Assembly (NCBI GenBank): GCA_013115125.1
Contig: JABANN010000406.1
Span: 1 to 31,994, forward strand
Origin: Perkinsus olseni
Taxonomy: Eukaryota; Perkinsozoa; Perkinsida
Direction of reading: 5' to 3'
Length of the DNA: 31,994 nucleotides
Shown: one piece after another, positions 31,969 through 31,994 of the stretch
Numbering within the stretch: position 1 is the stretch's first letter
Layout of the letters: each line of letters begins with the position of its first letter
The notes under the pieces: model-generated
What the model was told of the DNA's origin: nothing
Seen by the model: only the letters and a program-made list of their open reading frames with translations
Databases searched by the model: none
Translations under genes and position numbers: made by a program

Positions 31969-31994
31969 TGTCAGAGAAGTGTAAACTGGGCAAC

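Overview
The window is nuclear DNA of a protist with very compact, intron-rich genes. Balanced base composition, GT-AG introns mostly 35-60 nt long, and the gene set suggest an alveolate close to Perkinsus. That placement is inference from gene style; no rRNA or spliced leader is present to settle it. Gene structures below were built by hand from reading frames, splice signals and phase agreement, so most genes are spread over many small exons.

Layout. From about 1 to 23.5 kb every gene I can support is on the minus strand: a Whirly-like putative mitochondrial nucleic-acid-binding protein (1.1-2.3 kb), an SPFH/HIR-type band-7 membrane scaffold (2.6-4.6 kb), a complete cathepsin L-like protease in ten exons (9.3-10.8 kb), a long TrmA/RlmD-family RNA uracil methyltransferase homologue (12.8-19.2 kb), a beta-propeller protein (19.7-20.8 kb) and a set of exons of one or more uncharacterised, partly membrane-bound proteins (21.0-23.5 kb). 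From 24.4 kb the genes switch to the plus strand: a carnosine synthase-like ATP-grasp ligase (24.4-26.3 kb) and a large helical-repeat protein of the RAP/FASTK/OPR type (26.6-31.7 kb). Copies of a short tRNA-like repeat lie in the strand-switch interval.

Three genes (Whirly-like, methyltransferase-like, helical-repeat) fit a theme of organelle DNA/RNA maintenance. That would suit an alveolate with reduced, fragmented mitochondrial rRNA, but localisation here is inferred only.

The most unusual structure is non-coding. There are clusters of short, nearly perfect palindromes, many centred on a single unpaired base, in an intergenic block at 11.8-12.5 kb and inside introns of the protease and methyltransferase genes. 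A 12-16 nt motif recurs at six places, mostly in introns. A roughly 125-bp SINE-like repeat is present in three diverged copies, one of which enlarges an intron of the HIR gene. The methyltransferase homologue has lost the catalytic cysteine of its family and carries a charged insertion of about 250 residues in its catalytic domain.
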